Below are positions 51,444 through 60,240 of a stretch of DNA of 64,000 bases, piece by piece. Both the position numbers and the translations under genes were made by a program. The notes below the pieces were generated by a model. The model was not told the origin of the DNA. It worked only from the letters and a program-made list of their open reading frames with translations, and ran no database searches. Numbering within the stretch: position 1 is the first letter of the stretch; each line of letters begins with the position of its first letter. The stretch comes from Halomonas sp. M4R1S46 (GTDB lineage: Bacteria > Pseudomonadota > Gammaproteobacteria > Pseudomonadales > Halomonadaceae), in contig NZ_CP107008.1 of NCBI RefSeq assembly GCF_025725685.1, positions 2,046,001-2,110,000 on the forward strand, written 5' to 3'.

Positions 51444-52661
51444 TCAGGCCCCTCCCTTGTCGGCTGCCGCGTCGTCGCCCTGGCTCAGTCCGGGATCCAG
51501 GGAGCGGGCGCCCCGGGGATAGGCATCGGGGTGGCGGCGGATATGCACCTTGAGGGCGTCGAGCTGGTGCTGCAGGGCCGGCGTGACGTCGGCGTAGACG
51601 TCCGTGACCAGGCTGTCCAGGGGCGGTGGCGGGCGCTTCTCGGCGCGCTTCATGGTCTCCAGGACCTCGCGGCGCAGGCTCTCCTGGAGGGCCTTCTCCT
51701 CCTCGTCGTCCCACCAGCCCTGCTCGTCCATCCAGCGCCGCATGCGCAGGATGGGATCCTTCTCGCGCCAGGCCTCCTCTTCCTTGCGCGAGCGGTAGCC
51801 GGAGGGATCGTCCGAGGACGAGTGGGCGGCCAGGCGATAGGTCATCGCCTCGATCAGCACCGGCTTGTTGCGCTCCACGGCGATGCGCCGGGCCTCCTGG
51901 GTGGCGCGGTAGACCGCCAGGATGTCGTTGCCGTCGACGCGGATCACGTGCATGCGGTAGCCGAAGGCCCGCGGCGCCACGCCGTCGGCGGCGAACTGCT
52001 CGATGGAGGGGGTGGAGATGGCATAACCGTTGTTGCGGCAGAAGAAGATCACCGGCACCTCGTGCACCGCCGCCATGTTCAGCGCGGCATGGAAGTCGCC
52101 CTCGGAGGCGGCCCCCTCGCCGAAGAAGACGATGGTGCACTGGCCGTCCCCGGCCAGCTTCTGACCATAGGCATAGCCCGTGGCCTGGGGAATCTGGGTG
52201 GCGAGCGGCGAGGAGATGGTCATGTAGTGCAGCTTGCGCGACCCGTAGTGGATCGGCATCTGGCGGCCCTTGCCGTAGTCGAGCTCGTTGCCGAACAGCT
52301 GGTTCATGAACTCGTCGAAGCTGAAGCCGCGATAGACCAGGGCGCCCTGCTCGCGGTACTGGGCCATGATCATGTCGGCGTCGTCCAGGGCGGCGGTGGC
52401 CCCGATCACCGCGGCCTCCTCCCCGGTGCACTGCATGTAGAAGCTCAGTCGCCCCTGGCGCTGGGCCGCCATCATGCGCTCGTCCAGGACCCGGGTGGCG
52501 ATCATCGCGCGATAGATGCGCCGTGCCTGGTCGCGATCGAGGTCCGGCGCCTCGGCGCCCTCGAAGAGGCGGCCCTCCTGGGAGAGGACCCGGTAGGTGG
52601 GGATGCTGAACTCGTCCCCGGCCATGAAATCCGGCGCGTGGGTATCTCGCGTTGTGGTCAT
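51444..52661 (-). CDS. Branched-chain 2-oxoacid dehydrogenase E1 alpha
   Basis: A 405-aa thiamine-diphosphate E1 alpha. The cofactor motif is GEGAASEGDFHAALNMAAVHEVP...NNGYAIS; SFYMQCTGEEAAVIG and the phosphorylation-loop-like YRLAAHSSSDDPSGYR are typical of BCKDH. ATG 52661 is preferred (AAGGA 8 nt upstream); a second ATG is at 52667. It is separated by 1 nt from E1 beta and is the first gene of the operon E1alpha-E1beta-E2. Confidence 0.92.
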   Translation of the reverse strand: MTTTRDTHAPDFMAGDEFSIPTYRVLSQEGRLFEGAEAPDLDRDQARRIYRAMIATRVLDERMMAAQRQGRLSFYMQCTGEEAAVIGATAALDDADMIMAQYREQGALVYRGFSFDEFMNQLFGNELDYGKGRQMPIHYGSRKLHYMTISSPLATQIPQATGYAYGQKLAGDGQCTIVFFGEGAASEGDFHAALNMAAVHEVPVIFFCRNNGYAISTPSIEQFAADGVAPRAFGYRMHVIRVDGNDILAVYRATQEARRIAVERNKPVLIEAMTYRLAAHSSSDDPSGYRSRKEEEAWREKDPILRMRRWMDEQGWWDDEEEKALQESLRREVLETMKRAEKRPPPPLDSLVTDVYADVTPALQHQLDALKVHIRRHPDAYPRGARSLDPGLSQGDDAAADKGGA

Positions 52662-52752
52662 CGTCATGATCCTTACCCCTTTTGAGGGCAGTGTTGTCTC
52701 TATTCTTTCGGATCGCCAGGGGATTGCCCCGGCGCCGATCAACGCAGCAATA

Positions 52753-52768
52753 TTGACGTTAACGTAAA
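52753..52768. promoter_or_regulatory. LiuR-like operator upstream of the bkd operon
   Basis: TTGACGTTAACGTAAA is a near-perfect palindrome centred on GTTAAC, 92 nt upstream of E1 alpha. MerR-family LiuR regulators of branched-chain amino acid catabolism in proteobacteria recognise palindromes of this ACGT-ACGT type. No LiuR gene is in the window. Confidence 0.62.
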
Positions 52769-52903
52769 CTGCCGTTTCTGAATAGCCCCGGAGGACGTCT
52801 TCCGCCCCCGACGAACCAGGCCAACGTGCCTCCGCCATGTCGGGTGCGCCTCTGGCTTACTCCGACCGACGGCAGCGTCTCCCTCCTCTCGCCCGGGATC
52901 CCG

Positions 52904-52919
52904 GAAGATAACGGTATAA
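52904..52919 (+). repeat. 16-nt motif shared with 31607-31622
   Basis: GAAGATAACGGTATAA again, here in the gap between the bkd leader and the end of the yeh operon. Confidence 0.55.
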
Positions 52920-52930
52920 CTCCGCCGGGA

Positions 52931-53689
52931 TCAGCGTGGGCCGGCGGGTTGCAGGCGGGCGAAGAGGCTGTCGACGGTGAGCGCCAGCAGGCCGATCAGC
53001 ACCGCCCCCTGGAGGACATAGGCGGTATTGCCGTTGACGATGCCCGAGATGATCGGGTCGCCGAGGTTGCTGGCCCCCACCGTGGCACCGATGGCCGCGG
53101 TGGCGATGTTGATGGTCACCGAGGTGCGGATGCCGGCGAGGATCACCGGCGCCGCCAGGGGCAGCTCGACCTGGCGCAGCAGCTGCCCCCCGGTCATGCC
53201 CATGCCCCTGGCCGCCTCGCGCACGCCCGGGTCGATGCCCTCGATCCCGGCCAGGGTGTTGCGCACGATGGGCAGCAGGCCGTAGAGCACCAGCGCCACG
53301 ATGATCGGCAGGGTGCCGAAGCCGAGCACCGGCACGGCGAGCGCCAGCACCGCCACCGGCGGAAAGGTCTGGCCGATCGAGGCCAGCTGGGCCACCAGCG
53401 GCAGGAAGTCGCGCCCGCCCCGCCGCGTCACGGCCACCGCGGCCCCGACGCCCAGCAGGATCGCCAGCAGCGCCCCCACGCCGACCACCAGCAGGTGGCG
53501 GCCGAGCAGGACGAGGAAGTCGGCGCGGGCGTAGATGACCGCCCGGCTGTCGGGCTCGACCAGGCGGAACAGGCCCTCGAACCGCGCCATGCCCAGGCAG
53601 GCGCCCAGCAGCAGCAGCAGCCAGAGGGCGGGCGCCAGCCAGCGGCGCCCCACTAGTGCGCCGCCGAGCCTCGCCGGCCCCCTACTCAT
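52931..53689 (-). CDS. yehW: Osmoprotectant ABC transporter permease YehW
   Basis: A 252-aa permease with about six transmembrane segments and the docking motif REAARGMGMTGGQLLRQVELPLAAP. SIGQTFPPVAVLALAVP and IGATVGASNLGDPIISG match YehW/OpuCB/OpuCD. Its start overlaps yehX by 8 nt. It is the last gene of yehZYXW. Confidence 0.92.
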   Translation of the reverse strand: MSRGPARLGGALVGRRWLAPALWLLLLLGACLGMARFEGLFRLVEPDSRAVIYARADFLVLLGRHLLVVGVGALLAILLGVGAAVAVTRRGGRDFLPLVAQLASIGQTFPPVAVLALAVPVLGFGTLPIIVALVLYGLLPIVRNTLAGIEGIDPGVREAARGMGMTGGQLLRQVELPLAAPVILAGIRTSVTINIATAAIGATVGASNLGDPIISGIVNGNTAYVLQGAVLIGLLALTVDSLFARLQPAGPR

Positions 53690-54626
53690 GGCCGCGGGCT
53701 CCCACCAGCCGCCGCAGCGACAGCTCGCCGATGGGCATATCGTCGTCGTCGACCACGGTCAGCCGCTCGGCATGACGCCAGAGCATGATCGACAGCGCCT
53801 CGCGCAGGGTGGCGTGCCGGCCCACCCGCTCCCGGGCCGGCCGCCGGGGGGCCAGCGGCAGCATCCGCTCGCTCACCGGCAGCAGGGCCGCCTCCTTGAG
53901 GCCCCGGTCCTCGCCACCGAGCAGCGAGGCGACGTAGTCGTCGGCGGGTTCGCGGAGCAGCGCCAGGGGATGACCCTGCTGGCGGATGCGCCCCTGGTGC
54001 ATGACCACCAGGCGGTCGGCCAGGTGCAGGGCCTCGTCCATGTCGTGGGTGACGAAGACGATGGTCTTCTGCAGCCGGGCCTGCAGGGCCCGCAGTTCCT
54101 CCTGCAGGGTCTCCCGGGTGATCGGGTCCAGGGCGCCGAAGGGCTCGTCCATCAGCAGGATATCGGGGTCCGCGGCCAGGGCCCGGGCCACCCCGACCCG
54201 CTGGGCCTGGCCGCCGGAGAGCTGGCTGGGGTACTTGTCGGCGAACTCGTCCACGGCGAGGCCCAGCAGGGTCATCAGTTCCTCCACCCGCTCGCGGACC
54301 CGCTCCGCCGGCCACTTGAGCAGCCGCGGCACCAGGCCGATGTTGCGCGCCACCGTCCAGTGCGGGAAGAGGCCGGTACTCTGGATGGCGTAGCCCATGC
54401 GTCGGCGCAGGGTCTCCTCGCGGAAGGCGCGGATCTGCTGGCCATCGATGTGGATCTCGCCCTCGCTGTGCTCGATCAGGCGATTGATCATGCGCAGCGT
54501 CGTCGACTTGCCGCAGCCGGAGGTGCCCACCAGCACGCAGAACTCGCCCCTGGCCACGGACAGCGAGATGTCCTCCACCGCGGTCTCGGCCCCGAAGCGC
54601 TTGGTCACGTGGATCAGTTCGATCAT
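53682..54626 (-). CDS. yehX: Osmoprotectant ABC transporter ATP-binding protein YehX
   Basis: A 314-aa ATPase with Walker A GTSGCGKST, a Q-loop in MGYAIQSTGLFPHWTV, signature QLSGGQAQRVGVARALA and Walker B DILLMDEPFGALD. The C-terminal extension (residues about 255-314, TLREALSIMLWRHAERLTVVDDDD) is a shortened CBS-like regulatory domain as in OpuCA/YehX. It overlaps yehY by 4 nt (ATGA). Confidence 0.93.
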   Translation of the reverse strand: MIELIHVTKRFGAETAVEDISLSVARGEFCVLVGTSGCGKSTTLRMINRLIEHSEGEIHIDGQQIRAFREETLRRRMGYAIQSTGLFPHWTVARNIGLVPRLLKWPAERVRERVEELMTLLGLAVDEFADKYPSQLSGGQAQRVGVARALAADPDILLMDEPFGALDPITRETLQEELRALQARLQKTIVFVTHDMDEALHLADRLVVMHQGRIRQQGHPLALLREPADDYVASLLGGEDRGLKEAALLPVSERMLPLAPRRPARERVGRHATLREALSIMLWRHAERLTVVDDDDMPIGELSLRRLVGARGHE

Positions 54627-55801
54627 CTCACCCCTCCCGGGCGCAGCAGGTCGGTCAGGGCGCCGAGCAGGGCATCGGCGAGCAGGGCCATCACCAGGAT
54701 CGGCAAGGCGCCGAGCAGCACCAGGTCCATCGCCGCCTGGCCCAGCCCCTGGAAGATGAAGGTGCCGAGGCCACCGGCACCGATCAGCGCGGCCACGGCG
54801 GTCAACCCGATGGCCTGCACCGAGGTGATGCGGATGCCCTCGAGGATTACCGGCAGCGCCAGCGGCAGGCGCACCTGGCGGAACACCTGGCCACGGCTCA
54901 TGCCCATGCCGCGGGCCGCCTCGATCACGCCGGGATCGACCTCGTCGAGGGCGACGAAGGTGTTGCGCACCATCGGCAGCAGGCTGTAGCCCACCAGCGC
55001 CAGCAACGCCGGCGCCCAGCCGATGCCGCTGACGCCGAGGTCCGCCAGCCACTCGACATTGGCGGCCAGCCAGGCGAGCGGCGCCAGCAGCAGGCCGAAC
55101 AGCGCCAGGCTGGGAATCGTCTGCAGGAAGTTGAGCACCCCGAAGCCGACCTTCTGGACGCCGGGCCAGTGACGCATGGCCAGGGCCAGCACCACGCCCA
55201 ACACCAGGCTCACCGTCACGGCCACGCCGACCAGCAGCAGGTGCTCGCCGATGGCACCGACGAACTGCTCGCGGCGCCCCCGGTATTCCTGGCGCAGGGC
55301 CAGGGGCTCGAGCCACAGGGCCAGGCAGGTCGCCAGGCTCGCCAGCGGCACCAGCAGCAGCGCCCAGCCCAGCGGCCGCGACAGGGCCAGCCGGCTACGC
55401 AGCTCGATCAGGGCCAGCAGCAGCAGGAAGAGCGCGACCCAGACCCCGGCGCCGATGCCCATGCGAACCTGGGGCAGCTCGGGGGCGACCAGGTTGGCCG
55501 CGGCCAGCGCCAGCCAGGCGGGCAAGGCGGCCAGCATGGCCACCACCAGCCCCAGCGACAGCCGCAGCCTGCCCGGCGTGGGTCGCCCGGCCAGCCAGAG
55601 CCCGGCCAGCAGGGGCAGCAGGCTCACCCCCAGGCCGGCGGGACCGGCGACCTCCCAGGCGGCGAAGCCGCTGCCGGGCACGATGCGGTTGGGCGCCACG
55701 CTCACGGCGTCCAGGCCGACCCAGGCGACCAGCGTGGCCAGCAGCAGGCTGGCGAGGACGATGTTGGGGCGTGTCGTGTCCCGGCGCACCCCGGGCCTCA
55801 C
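54623..55801 (-). CDS. yehY: Osmoprotectant ABC transporter permease YehY
   Basis: A 392-aa permease. YehY differs from YehW by extra N-terminal membrane segments, seen here in residues 1-170. The BPD domain follows with LQTIPSLALFGLLLAPL, IEAARGMGMSRGQVFRQVRLPLALPVI and AALIGAGGLGTFIFQGLGQ. GTG start at 55801 overlaps the yehZ stop. Size is close to E. coli YehY (about 385). Confidence 0.92.
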   Translation of the reverse strand: MRPGVRRDTTRPNIVLASLLLATLVAWVGLDAVSVAPNRIVPGSGFAAWEVAGPAGLGVSLLPLLAGLWLAGRPTPGRLRLSLGLVVAMLAALPAWLALAAANLVAPELPQVRMGIGAGVWVALFLLLLALIELRSRLALSRPLGWALLLVPLASLATCLALWLEPLALRQEYRGRREQFVGAIGEHLLLVGVAVTVSLVLGVVLALAMRHWPGVQKVGFGVLNFLQTIPSLALFGLLLAPLAWLAANVEWLADLGVSGIGWAPALLALVGYSLLPMVRNTFVALDEVDPGVIEAARGMGMSRGQVFRQVRLPLALPVILEGIRITSVQAIGLTAVAALIGAGGLGTFIFQGLGQAAMDLVLLGALPILVMALLADALLGALTDLLRPGGVR

Positions 55802-56721
55802 TCGTCCAGGGTGTCCAGGAAGTCCGCGGCGACCCGGGCCGGATCGCGTCCGTTGACGGCGACGTCGCCGTTGAGGCGCTGCAGGGTGTCGCGATCCAGC
55901 GCCGCGAAGACCGGCGCCAGCAGGCTCTCGATCGTCGGATGGGCCTCGAGCACGGCCTGCCTGACCACCGGAGCCGGCTGGTAGACCGGCTGCACGCCCA
56001 GGCTGTCGTCCATGACCACCAGATCCAGGGCCTTGAGGCCGCCGTCGGTGCCGTAGGTCATGGCGGCGTTGACGCCGCTGGTCTGCTGGGCGGCGGCGCG
56101 CATGGTGGCGGCGGTGTTGCCGCCGGAGAGCACCAGCAGCTGCTCCTCGGACAGCGCGAAGCCGTACGCCTCCTGGAAGGCCGGCAGGGCCTGGGGCGAC
56201 TCGACGAACTCGGCGCTGGCGGCGAGCTTGAACTCGCCCCCCTCATCCAAGTAGTCGGCCAGGTCCTCGAGGCTCTCCAGGCCGTGCTCCCGGGCCAGCT
56301 CGCCGCGTACGCTGATCGCCCAGGTGTTGTTGGCATCCGCCGGGGTCAGCCACACCAGGCCGTTCTGCTCCCGGTCCTTCTGCTTGACGGTCTCGTAGGC
56401 CTGCTCGGCGTCCTTCCACACCGGGCTGTCGGCCATGTCGAAGAAGAAGGCGCCGTTGCCGGTGTACTCGGGGTAGAGGTCGATCTCGCCGGCGGTGAGG
56501 GCCCCGCGCACGATGCTGGTGCCGCCGAGCTGCAGGCGGTTCTCGACCTCGATGCCGCCGGCCTCGAGGCGCTGCAGGATCAGCTGCCCCAGCACCGAGC
56601 CCTCGGTGTCGATCTTCGAGGCGACCACCACCGGGTCACCCGAGTCCTGAGCCTGGGCCGCGGCAAGCGTCATCAGGGTGCCGGCCGCGACGGCGGCGAG
56701 ACGCGTCAATACTGGCTTCAT
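55798..56721 (-). CDS. yehZ: Osmoprotectant ABC transporter binding protein YehZ (OsmF)
   Basis: A 307-aa periplasmic protein with a signal peptide (LTRLAAVAAGTLMTLAAAQAQ) and the OpuAC-type domain: VVVASKIDTEGSVLGQLI, GEIDLYPEYTGNGAFFF, AMTYGTDGGLKALDLVVMDD. E. coli YehZ binds glycine betaine with low affinity and the operon is under RpoS. In a halophile it probably serves compatible-solute uptake. First gene of the operon. Confidence 0.93.
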   Translation of the reverse strand: MKPVLTRLAAVAAGTLMTLAAAQAQDSGDPVVVASKIDTEGSVLGQLILQRLEAGGIEVENRLQLGGTSIVRGALTAGEIDLYPEYTGNGAFFFDMADSPVWKDAEQAYETVKQKDREQNGLVWLTPADANNTWAISVRGELAREHGLESLEDLADYLDEGGEFKLAASAEFVESPQALPAFQEAYGFALSEEQLLVLSGGNTAATMRAAAQQTSGVNAAMTYGTDGGLKALDLVVMDDSLGVQPVYQPAPVVRQAVLEAHPTIESLLAPVFAALDRDTLQRLNGDVAVNGRDPARVAADFLDTLDE

Positions 56722-56816
56722 GATTACCACCCACTTCCGCTATGAATGTAAGCTGAGTGTAAGGCCTGTACAGCTTGGCTGTCAGAACCACATCTCAACG
56801 CCAGGAACCCGAGCGC

Positions 56817-57797
56817 ATGCCGCCTGACGGGCTTCACGACATCATCGACCGCTGGCAACACCCGCTGGTACGCGACCTGGCCTGGCTGCTGCAGGCCCCG
56901 GACCTGCTCAGCCTGGAGCGGCACCGTCGCCCCGACCCGGCGCAACTGGGCCTGGGCGGCGACGACGCCCAGGCCGACTACCTGGGTCACCTGGAGGCCC
57001 GGCCCGAGCGACTCGAACACTTCATCGGCGACACCCTGAAGGGCCGCATGGGCCATTATCACGAGCGGTTGTGGCAATGCCTGCTCGACACGGCACCCGG
57101 CACCCGCCTGTTGGCCCATAACCTGCCGGTGATCCACGAGCGCCGCACCCTGGGAGAGCTCGACCTGGTCTATGCCGAGGCACAGGACCCCATCCCGGTG
57201 CACCTGGAGGTGGCCATCAAGTACTACCTGGGCCTCCCCGAGGGGCCCGGCGACGATGCCGACCAGGCCCGCTGGATCGGCCCCGGCGGCCTGGACAGCC
57301 TGGCCATCAAGCGCGCCCACCTGGAGCGCCACCAGTTGCCGCTGGCCCACTCCCCGGCGGCCCGCCAGGCGCTGGCCGAGCGGCTGGGCGGGCCGGTCCC
57401 GCGCCTCCGGCAGCGCCTGGCGATGCCCGGGGTGCTGTTCTATCCCTTCCATGCCCCGCTACCCGCGCCCCGGGATGCCACCCCCGACCACCATCGCGGG
57501 GAATGGCTGTACTGGCGAGACTGGCCGCGGCTCCACGAGGCGCTCCCCGCGGGCACACGCGGGGCCTGGCTGTGCAAGCCGCACTGGCTCGCCCTACCGC
57601 GCTCGGAGCGGCTGGCCTCGCTGCCGGTGCTGGAGCACTGCCTGCGGCTGCACTTCGCCGGCGTCGGAGCGCCGGTGCAGCTCGGCCTGCGCCTGCCCGG
57701 GAAGGGCGCGCCGGCGGAGTGGTGCCGGATCTTCGTGGTCGACGACGGCTGGCCCCACCAGATGCCCCTGCCCCCGGCGGCCCAAAGCGCCCCTTGA
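56817..57797 (+). CDS. DUF1853 family protein
   Basis: The 326-aa protein matches the DUF1853 family: LVRDLAWLLQAPDLL, FIGDTLKGRMGHYHERLWQCLL, LGELDLVY, PIPVHLEVAIKYYLGL, LALPRSERLASLPV and a C-terminal IFVVDDGWP. The ELD and EVAIKYYL residues look like a PD-(D/E)xK nuclease core, but the function is unknown. ATG 56817 has AGGAA 9 nt upstream; an upstream TTG extends the frame. The gene stands alone. Confidence 0.85.
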   Translation: MPPDGLHDIIDRWQHPLVRDLAWLLQAPDLLSLERHRRPDPAQLGLGGDDAQADYLGHLEARPERLEHFIGDTLKGRMGHYHERLWQCLLDTAPGTRLLAHNLPVIHERRTLGELDLVYAEAQDPIPVHLEVAIKYYLGLPEGPGDDADQARWIGPGGLDSLAIKRAHLERHQLPLAHSPAARQALAERLGGPVPRLRQRLAMPGVLFYPFHAPLPAPRDATPDHHRGEWLYWRDWPRLHEALPAGTRGAWLCKPHWLALPRSERLASLPVLEHCLRLHFAGVGAPVQLGLRLPGKGAPAEWCRIFVVDDGWPHQMPLPPAAQSAP

Positions 57798-58409
57798 CCC
57801 GACGTGAATGACAACGCCCGGCACGCCTACCCGCCATATCTTCAAACGGCCGAGCCCGAATGTTGCATCAGGTGCCGTGATGATCAGGCACAGTTAAGTT
57901 ACGTTACAAAAAGTTAAATAACGTTAACAACAGTTAAAAAAGATTAAAGCACAGCGTTTACAAACAGCGTTCTTGTACTACTCTGGAAGCATGGGCCGAG
58001 GCTTGGGCCGTCCGATACTGCTGGATGAGCGCCTGCCCTCGCTCTGATGACCGGCGACCGAGAGTCGCTCCCATGGCCGCCAAGCCGTTCGGAGAGAAGC
58101 AATATGAACCAGGTATTGCTGTTGACTCATAACCCCCGTGAGAAACGCCCCCTCGCCAAGGCGCGCCCGATACGCCGGACCGCTCGCACCGGGCAGCTCC
58201 CCCGGACGCGCCCCCGATCTCGTGACAGGGTGGACGTCGGCAGTCTCCCCCATCCCCCCCACGAGGATCTGGGGCCGGTGGATCCGGCCAACGCCAAGCG
58301 CAGACTCGCTTTCCACTCGCGCTGGCACGGGCTGGCAGAACCCACCTGCAGATCTGGAAAGCACTCTGAGCTCTCGCCCTGCACGGGTAGTCAAAGGAGG
58401 GACGTCCTC
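57798..58409. other. Long upstream region of the small gene at 58410
   Basis: 612 nt without a well-supported gene. It contains the phased decamer array (57891-57950), a TTTACA -35-like hexamer at 57957-57962 with TACTCT 16 bp downstream, and an alternative in-frame start (ATG 58104, GGAGAG 7 nt upstream) that would add 102 Arg/Pro-rich residues to the following gene. Confidence 0.5.
57891..57950 (+). repeat. Phased 10-bp repeat array, GTTAA boxes
   Basis: GTTA cores begin at 57893, 57903, 57913, 57923 and 57933, with ATTA at 57943: exactly one per 10 bp, so all face one side of the helix. Typical unit is (A/C)GTTAA(A)AA. Decamer arrays of this kind are response-regulator or repressor binding sites. 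Confidence 0.75.
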
Positions 58410-58661
58410 ATGAACATCGGAACGCCGCTCACCCCTCGCTGGCAGCATGTCCATGCCGACTGGTGGCAGGACAATCGGGGCAACGACATCCATCGCGTCG
58501 AAATCGATGACGATGCACTCTACCACTGCCACCTCGCCGGATCGCCGCTGCCGTGGAATGCGGTGGCCAGGAGCCTGGACGAGGCCATGGCCGTCGTCGA
58601 CGAGGGGCCGGCTCCCTCCTCGCCGGAAGCCTGTCGAGCCCGTGGTGAGGCACGTCACTGA
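58410..58661 (+). CDS. Hypothetical 83-aa protein
   Basis: The product starts MNIGTPLTPRWQHVHADWW and is acidic and aromatic in the centre (NRGNDIHRVEIDDDALYHCHL). A near-perfect ribosome site AAAGGAGG stands 9 nt before the ATG, and GAGG/CCTC around it could form a small hairpin that masks it. The frame also continues upstream to ATG 58104. I prefer the short form because the upstream part is low-complexity. It looks like a small cytoplasmic protein with a folded domain of about 55 residues. No family is recognised. Confidence 0.6.
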   Translation: MNIGTPLTPRWQHVHADWWQDNRGNDIHRVEIDDDALYHCHLAGSPLPWNAVARSLDEAMAVVDEGPAPSSPEACRARGEARH

Positions 58662-58736
58662 ACAGGGAAACCGCTGCAACGCTATCCGGGAACCCGGCCA
58701 GCGCCTGACCGTTGGCGTCGGCCCCGGACAGATACC

Positions 58737-58763
58737 CAACGCCCGGCACGAGGCCGGGCGTTG
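58737..58763. terminator. Bidirectional terminator between the small gene and cysS
   Basis: A perfect 11-bp stem CAACGCCCGGC / GCCGGGCGTTG with loop ACGAG, extended outside by GATAC/GTATC, between convergent genes. Confidence 0.75.
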
Positions 58764-58847
58764 CGTATCCGGGGCGGGACGCTCACGAGCAGCGGATCGA
58801 GCGCTCGATGGTGGCCGCCCTCCCCTCGCGCCTTCGCGACCTGGGGG

Positions 58848-60239
58848 TCAGTCGCCCGGCGCCTCGAGCACCCAGGAGGTGCCCTCGCGGCTGTCCTTGA
58901 GCACGATGCCGAGCGCGGCCAGCTCGTCGCGGATGCCGTCGGCGGTGGCGAAGTCGCGAGCCTTCTTGGCCTCGGCCCGGGCGGCGATCCGCGCCTCGAT
59001 CTCGGCCTCGGGCAGCGGCAGCTCGGCCATCCCGCCCTGGAGGAAGGCCGCCGGCGCCTGCTGCAACAGGCCCAGCACCTCGCCCAGGCGCCTGAGCTCG
59101 GCGGCCAGCGCCGGTGCCTGGTCCGGTGCCTCCTTCTTCGCCCGGTTGAGCTCCCGGGCCAGGTCGAAGAGCACCGACATCGCCTCGGCGGTGTTGAAGT
59201 CATCGTCCATGGCGGCGGTGAAGCGCCGATCGAAGGAGGCATCCACCTCGCCCTCCTGCGCCTCCACGTCCGCCAGGGCATTGTAGAAACGCTCCAGGGA
59301 CTTGCGGGCGTCGGCCAGCGACTCGGGGGCGTAGTTGATCGGGCTGCGGTAGTGGCTCGCGACCAGCAGGTAGCGCACCACCTCCGGATCATGGTGCGCC
59401 AGCACCTCGCGGATGGTGAAGAAGTTGCCCAGCGACTTGGACATCTTCTCCTGGTCCACCCGCACGGCGCCGGCGTGCATCCAGGTGTTGACGTAGGGCT
59501 TGCCGGTCGCGGCCTCGCTCTGGGCGATCTCGTTCTCGTGGTGGGGAAAGGTCAGGTCCGGCCCGCCACCGTGGATGTCGAAGGTCTCGCCCAGGCAGCA
59601 GGTGGACATCGCCGAGCACTCGATATGCCAGCCGGGGCGTCCCGCCCCCCAGGGCGAGAGCCAGTTGGCCTCGCCGGGCTTGGCCGCCTTCCACAGCACG
59701 AAGTCCAGCGGGTCCTCCTTGTGCTCGTCGACGTCGACCCGGGCGCCGGCGCGCATCTCGTCCGGATCGCGGTTGTTGAGCTTGCCGTAGCCCTCGAACC
59801 GGCGCACCCGGTAGTAGACGTCGCCGTTGTCCGCGGCGTAGGCGTAGCCCTTGTCGATCAGCGCCTGGATCATGCCGACGATCTCGTCGAGATGCCGGGT
59901 GGCGCGAGGCTCGCTGTCCGGTCGCAGCACCCCGAGCCGGCCCTCGTCCTCGTGCATGGCATCGATCATGCGGTCGGTGAGCGCCTCGATGGTCTCGCCG
60001 TTCTCGTCGGCCCGCTTGAGGATCTTGTCGTCGATGTCGGTGATGTTGCGCACATAGGTGACGTCATAGCCACGCGCGCGCAGGTAGCGGGTGATGACGT
60101 CGAAGGCCACCATCACCCGGGCATGGCCCAGGTGGCAGTAGTCGTAGACGGTCATGCCGCAGACGTACATGCGCACCTTGCCCGGGTCGATGGGCGTGAA
60201 GGTTTCCTTGCGCCGGGTGAGCGTGTTGTAGATCTGCAT
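58848..60239 (-). CDS. cysS: Cysteinyl-tRNA synthetase
   Basis: A 463-aa class I synthetase. The zinc-ligand and HIGH motifs are in YVCGMTVYDYCHLGHARV, then HIECSAMS and the KMSKS loop EKMSKSLGNFF. Length equals E. coli CysRS (about 461). Start 60239 (MQIYNTLTR) has GAAGGG upstream. It follows glnS by 1 nt, an operon arrangement of two synthetases. Confidence 0.96.
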   Translation of the reverse strand: MQIYNTLTRRKETFTPIDPGKVRMYVCGMTVYDYCHLGHARVMVAFDVITRYLRARGYDVTYVRNITDIDDKILKRADENGETIEALTDRMIDAMHEDEGRLGVLRPDSEPRATRHLDEIVGMIQALIDKGYAYAADNGDVYYRVRRFEGYGKLNNRDPDEMRAGARVDVDEHKEDPLDFVLWKAAKPGEANWLSPWGAGRPGWHIECSAMSTCCLGETFDIHGGGPDLTFPHHENEIAQSEAATGKPYVNTWMHAGAVRVDQEKMSKSLGNFFTIREVLAHHDPEVVRYLLVASHYRSPINYAPESLADARKSLERFYNALADVEAQEGEVDASFDRRFTAAMDDDFNTAEAMSVLFDLARELNRAKKEAPDQAPALAAELRRLGEVLGLLQQAPAAFLQGGMAELPLPEAEIEARIAARAEAKKARDFATADGIRDELAALGIVLKDSREGTSWVLEAPGD

Positions 60240-60240
60240 G

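Noticed and set aside
57891..57950. Considered as a CRISPR array
   Set aside because: Units are 10 bp and contiguous with no spacers; no cas genes in the window.
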